A stretch of DNA of 9,480 nt from an uncultured Planctomycetales bacterium. Lineage in GTDB: Bacteria; Planctomycetota; Planctomycetia; Isosphaerales; Isosphaeraceae. The notes beneath the pieces were generated by a model that saw nothing but the letters and a program-made list of their open reading frames with translations, was not told where the DNA came from and ran no database searches. Below, one piece after another: positions 7,130 to 9,480 of the stretch (position 1 is its first letter; every line of letters starts with the position of its first letter). The position numbers and the translations under genes were made by a program. Where the stretch lies: contig CALCIB010000312.1 of the NCBI GenBank assembly GCA_937907525.1, forward strand, positions 1-9,480. Reading direction: 5' to 3'.

Positions 7130-7858
7130 ATGGGCGTTCTTGAGTATTTCGACCGCGGGTACGTCATCAATCTGCCGCGGCGCCGGGACCGCCGCGCCGA
7201 GACCGAGGCGATGTTCGACCGCCGCGGACTTACGAACTGGCGCGACCGCGTCGAGTTCTTCCCGGCGATCGCGCCGGAATCGGCCGCCGGATACGCCTCG
7301 ATCGGCGCCCGCGGCGGCCTGCTCAGCCACGCGGCCGTGCTCCGCGCGGCGCTGGATCGCGGCGCGAGAAACGTCCTGGTGATGGAGGACGACCTGGAGA
7401 TCGACCCGGCCTTCGTCGCCCGCGGGGACGAGATCGTCGGCCTGCTGGAATCGCTGGATTGGTCCTTCGTCTACTTCGGCCACAACCTGAGGAGTTTGTG
7501 GACGGCCACGGAGGGCCCCCTGTTGCGGCCGCGCGTCGGACACGTCATCCTGGCCCATCTCTACGCGGTGAACGGCCGAATCCTCCCTCGCCTGGTCGAA
7601 TTCATGGAGTCGGTCGACTCCCGCCCCGTCGGAGATCCCGACGGCGGCCCCATGTACGCCGACGGCGCGCTGGACTTCTTCCGCGTCCGCAACCCGGACG
7701 CCTTGACGCTCGTCGCCGCCCCCTGTCTGGGATGGCAGCGGCCCTCGGCCAGCGACATCACGTCGAAATGGTACGACAAGGCGCCGGTCCTGGGCGGCAT
7801 GGCCGCCGCGGCGCGAAAGCTCAAGCGAGCCGTCCGCGGCCGTCGCGTCCCCGAGTGA
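7130..7858 (+). CDS. Glycosyltransferase, family 25-like (LPS-type)
   Basis: This is a probable cytoplasmic glycosyltransferase of the GT25 / LPS beta-galactosyltransferase-like group, 242 aa. Family hallmarks seen are the N-terminal YVINLPRRRDRR (11-22), GLLSHAAVLRAAL (63-75) and the acidic VMEDDLEI motif (84-91), whose EDD (86-88) would serve the DxD-type metal and nucleotide-sugar role. The C-terminal PCLGWQRPSASDI stretch is followed by a basic tail. The acceptor and sugar are unknown; cell-surface polysaccharide is the usual role. The ATG at 7130 was chosen because GGAGA (7116-7120) lies 9 bases upstream and the family motif begins near it. The frame opens earlier at 7082. It starts 90 bases after pstB on the same strand, so it may be read through from the pst operon, but a separate promoter is equally possible. 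Confidence 0.85.
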   Translation: MGVLEYFDRGYVINLPRRRDRRAETEAMFDRRGLTNWRDRVEFFPAIAPESAAGYASIGARGGLLSHAAVLRAALDRGARNVLVMEDDLEIDPAFVARGDEIVGLLESLDWSFVYFGHNLRSLWTATEGPLLRPRVGHVILAHLYAVNGRILPRLVEFMESVDSRPVGDPDGGPMYADGALDFFRVRNPDALTLVAAPCLGWQRPSASDITSKWYDKAPVLGGMAAAARKLKRAVRGRRVPE

Positions 7859-7864
7859 CCGCCA

Positions 7865-7900
7865 AGCCGCGCCCATCGGCCGCGGACGGCCGGCGCGGCT
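7865..7900. terminator. Strong hairpin between convergent genes, probable bidirectional terminator
   Basis: AGCCGCGCC (7865-7873) pairs perfectly with GGCGCGGCT (7892-7900), and inside it GGCCG (7878-7882) pairs with CGGCC (7887-7891) around a CGGA loop. This gives 14 GC-rich pairs with one 4-base bulge. It sits in the 51-base gap between the converging glycosyltransferase and csrA stops, where a two-way terminator is expected. There is no T-run on either side, so it is not a classic intrinsic terminator. It may instead block 3' decay or pair with Rho. Confidence 0.5.
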
Positions 7901-7909
7901 CGCGCCCGA

Positions 7910-8143
7910 TCATGACGATTCGCGGCATCGAAGACCCGCGCCGCCGCGCGCGGGGCGAGCGGCTCGCGGCGCGACCCCCGCCGCGACGTCGCGTTCCGGG
8001 ACCAATTCGGCCCGAACGACCGAGACCTCGCGAGGGGCCTCGATCCCCAGCCGCACCTGGCCCCCCTCCAACCGCACGACGGTCACGCAGACGTCGTCGC
8101 CGATATAGAGCCTCTCCATGAGTTTGCGCGTCAGAACCAGCAT
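7910..8143 (-). CDS. csrA: Carbon storage regulator CsrA (RNA-binding translational regulator)
   Basis: This small homodimeric RNA-binding protein controls translation and stability of mRNAs by binding GGA motifs near ribosome binding sites, 77 aa. Residues 1-47 align without gaps to E. coli CsrA as I recall it: MLVLTRK at the start, IGDDVCVTV, QVRLGI, APREVSVVR. The two key RNA-contact positions are kept, R6 in strand 1 and R44 in strand 5. Position 9, normally glycine, is methionine (KLMERL). The C-terminus extends past the usual 61-residue length with an Ala/Arg/Gly-rich tail (about 52-77). The start at 8143 is set by the family motif and a strong GGAGGA 9 bases upstream. The frame remains open upstream to 8434, but that part is not CsrA. 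It is convergent with the glycosyltransferase gene and divergent from trxB. Confidence 0.93.
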   Translation of the reverse strand: MLVLTRKLMERLYIGDDVCVTVVRLEGGQVRLGIEAPREVSVVRAELVPERDVAAGVAPRAARPARGGAGLRCRESS

Positions 8144-8152
8144 GGCGTCGCG

Positions 8153-8158
8153 TCCTCC
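8153..8158 (-). promoter_or_regulatory. csrA ribosome binding site with GGA motifs
   Basis: The minus strand reads GGAGGA (TCCTCC on the plus strand) with a 9-base spacer to the csrA ATG, an unusually good Shine-Dalgarno match for this window. It decides the csrA start against the longer open frame. Because CsrA proteins recognise GGA at ribosome binding sites, it is also a candidate site for autoregulation, which is inference only. Confidence 0.7.
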
Positions 8159-8186
8159 GATCGTCCCAGTCGCGGCTCGTCTCGTC

Positions 8187-8206
8187 GCGCCGCGGCCAAG
8201 CGGCGC
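8187..8206 (-). other. Hairpin in the csrA upstream region
   Basis: GCGCCGC (8187-8193) and GCGGCGC (8200-8206) form a 7-bp stem with a 6-base loop. It lies 43-63 bases upstream of the csrA start and would be part of the csrA leader if transcription starts further upstream. The loop does not contain GGA, so it is not an obvious CsrA-binding hairpin. Confidence 0.3.
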
Positions 8207-8227
8207 CGCCCTCTCGGGGGCGTCTCC

Positions 8228-8256
8228 TGGAAATCTAGGCCATGGGCCCTTACGAT
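8228..8256 (+). promoter_or_regulatory. Weak candidate trxB promoter
   Basis: TGGAAA (8228-8233) and TACGAT (8251-8256) with a 17-base spacer each match the sigma70 consensus at 4 of 6 positions. They lie about 110 bases before trxB in the 223-base csrA-trxB divergent region, one of the few less GC-rich spots there. At this level of match chance is a real possibility. I see nothing else gene-like in 8144-8366. Confidence 0.2.
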
Positions 8257-8366
8257 AGGGATCGTTCGGCGAGATTGCGCGGAATTTCCCGGGCGGCGAT
8301 CCGTCCGTCGCCAAGGCCGCCCTCGAGGCGTTCAACCCTCCTCTGATGCCGTAAGGCGCTGAGCAC

Positions 8367-9401
8367 ATGCCTGCCCCCCACCATGCGTCCGTGATCGTCC
8401 TCGGCTCGGGTTCCGCCGGGCTGACCGCCGCCATCTACGCGGCCCGCGCCAACCTCGCCCCCCTGGTGTTCGAGGGCAAGGAGCCCGGCGGCCAACTCAC
8501 CCTCACCACCGCCGTCGAGAACTTCCCCGGCTTCCCCGACGGCGTCGAAGGGCCCGAACTGATGGACCTGATGCGCAAGCAGGCCCAACGCTTCGGCGCC
8601 GACGCCCGCTGGGAGACCGCCTTCCAGGCCGACCTATCCAAGCGCCCCTTCACGATCAAGACCACCGACGACCCCAGCGGCGACCCCGAAAGCGGCGAGA
8701 TCCGAACCTACTCCGCCGACGCCCTGATCGTCGCCACCGGCGCCTCGGCCCGCTGGCTGGGAATCGAGGGCCCCTACCGCGGCAACGGCGTGACCACCTG
8801 CGCCACCTGCGACGGCGCGTTCTACAAGGGGAAGGAGATCGCGGTCGTCGGCGGCGGCGACTCGGCCGTCGAGGAGGCCACCTTCCTGACCCGGTTCGCC
8901 ACCAAGGTCACGCTGATCCACCGCCGCGACGAACTCCGCGCCTCCAAGATCATGCAGGACCGCCTCCAGAAGTTCCCCACCATCGAGTACGCCTACGACT
9001 CCGAGGTCAAGGAGATCCTGGGCGACACGTCCGACCGCGTCCCGATCCTCCAGGGAGTCCGCCTCAAGTCCACCAAGGGGGGCCCCGACCGCGACCTGAA
9101 GATCGCCGGGCTGTTCCTGGCGATCGGCCACGACCCCAACTCCGAGATCTTCCGCGACCAACTCGCCACCACCAAGGCGGGCTACGTCCTGACCCGAACC
9201 GCCCTGGCCTGGAAAGACGCCGACGCCCCCGCCGGTTTGCTCGACGAACTCCCCAACTACGGCACGGCCACCAGCGTCGAGGGGGTCTTCGCCTGCGGCG
9301 ACGTCGTCGACACCCACTACCGCCAGGCGATCACCGCCGCCGGCTCCGGCTGCGCCGCGGCCATGGACTGCGAGAAGTGGCTCGAAGCCCGACACGGCTG
9401 A
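8367..9401 (+). CDS. trxB: Thioredoxin-disulfide reductase (NADPH)
   Basis: This cytoplasmic flavoenzyme passes electrons from NADPH through FAD and an active-site disulfide to oxidised thioredoxin, 344 aa. Visible motifs: FAD-binding GSGSAG (13-18); GGQLTLTTAVENFPGF (41-56); redox centre CATC (C145 and C148) followed by DGAF; NADPH-binding GGGDSA (162-167); HRRDELR (185-191), whose arginines favour NADPH over NADH; and the C-terminal GVFACGDV (306-313) with YRQAITAAGSGCAAA. It is some 20-25 residues longer than E. coli TrxB, with hydrophilic inserts at about 100-112 and 284-300 that fall in loops. AAGG (8353-8356) lies 10 bases before the ATG. A thioredoxin gene is not in the window. It is divergent from csrA and shows no sign of an operon partner. 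Confidence 0.96.
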   Translation: MPAPHHASVIVLGSGSAGLTAAIYAARANLAPLVFEGKEPGGQLTLTTAVENFPGFPDGVEGPELMDLMRKQAQRFGADARWETAFQADLSKRPFTIKTTDDPSGDPESGEIRTYSADALIVATGASARWLGIEGPYRGNGVTTCATCDGAFYKGKEIAVVGGGDSAVEEATFLTRFATKVTLIHRRDELRASKIMQDRLQKFPTIEYAYDSEVKEILGDTSDRVPILQGVRLKSTKGGPDRDLKIAGLFLAIGHDPNSEIFRDQLATTKAGYVLTRTALAWKDADAPAGLLDELPNYGTATSVEGVFACGDVVDTHYRQAITAAGSGCAAAMDCEKWLEARHG

Positions 9402-9440
9402 CGCAAACGACGAGACGACGCGCGGCATCCCCTCTCCCGC

Positions 9441-9464
9441 CGGGCTGACGACCCGACACTTTTT
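9441..9464 (+). terminator. Weak possible intrinsic terminator after trxB
   Basis: CGGG (9441-9444) can pair with CCCG (9452-9455), and TTTTT (9460-9464) follows after a few bases, 40-63 bases past the trxB stop. The 4-bp stem and the offset T-run make this a weak match to a rho-independent terminator. The remaining 9402-9480 shows no gene. Confidence 0.22.
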
Positions 9465-9480
9465 CAGAAGTCGTCACGAC

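Noticed and set aside
8144..8434. N-terminal extension of csrA by 97 codons
   Set aside because: CsrA proteins begin at MLVLTRK, a strong GGAGGA precedes that ATG, and the extension has no domain and overlaps the start of trxB.

Overview
This 9.5 kb window is very GC-rich. Its gene set suggests a member of the Planctomycetota, plausibly of the Isosphaeraceae type. That assignment is an inference from base composition, the style of the proteins (a HEINNPL-type sensor kinase, a Gfo/Idh/MocA oxidoreductase, a planctomycete-like CsrA and a GT25-like transferase) and general familiarity. No rRNA or other marker gene is present to confirm it. Codon and base use look uniform, and no tRNA, CRISPR array, transposase or phage gene is visible.

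Layout: (1) Positions 1-184 are non-coding and hold a two-hairpin repeat at the left edge. (2) A two-gene minus-strand operon follows: a Gfo/Idh/MocA-type oxidoreductase (2900 to 1794), then a membrane-anchored PAS histidine kinase (1792 to 185), separated by one base. (3) Positions 2901-3288 form a 388-base divergent intergenic region. It is dominated by a 130-bp perfect-ended inverted repeat (2972-3101), each half of which folds into two hairpins. (4) A plus-strand high-affinity phosphate transport operon runs pstS-pstC-pstA-pstB (3289-7039). It is followed after 90 bases by a family-25-like glycosyltransferase (7130-7858), where a phoU gene might have been expected. (5) A strong hairpin (7865-7900) lies in the 51-base gap between that gene and the convergent csrA gene (8143 to 7910). 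(6) csrA is divergent from trxB, a thioredoxin reductase (8367-9401). The window ends 79 bases after trxB.

How the genes work together: PstS is a lipoprotein that captures phosphate, PstC and PstA form the membrane channel, and PstB is the ATPase, so the four make a complete ABC importer. The sensor kinase is divergent from it and belongs to the HEINNP class rather than looking like PhoR, so no phosphate-sensing link is claimed. CsrA (RNA-binding translational regulator) and TrxB (redox homeostasis) are housekeeping functions unrelated to the transporter.

Most of the window is ordinary. I see no convincing new multi-gene system. The best non-routine signal is the repeat family: the elements at 8-54 and 2972-3101 share an identical architecture (9-bp stem with 5-nt loop, a small GC stem with 3-nt loop, then GATGAG) despite different sequences. 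Within the second element, the small stem differs between halves in a way that keeps pairing.
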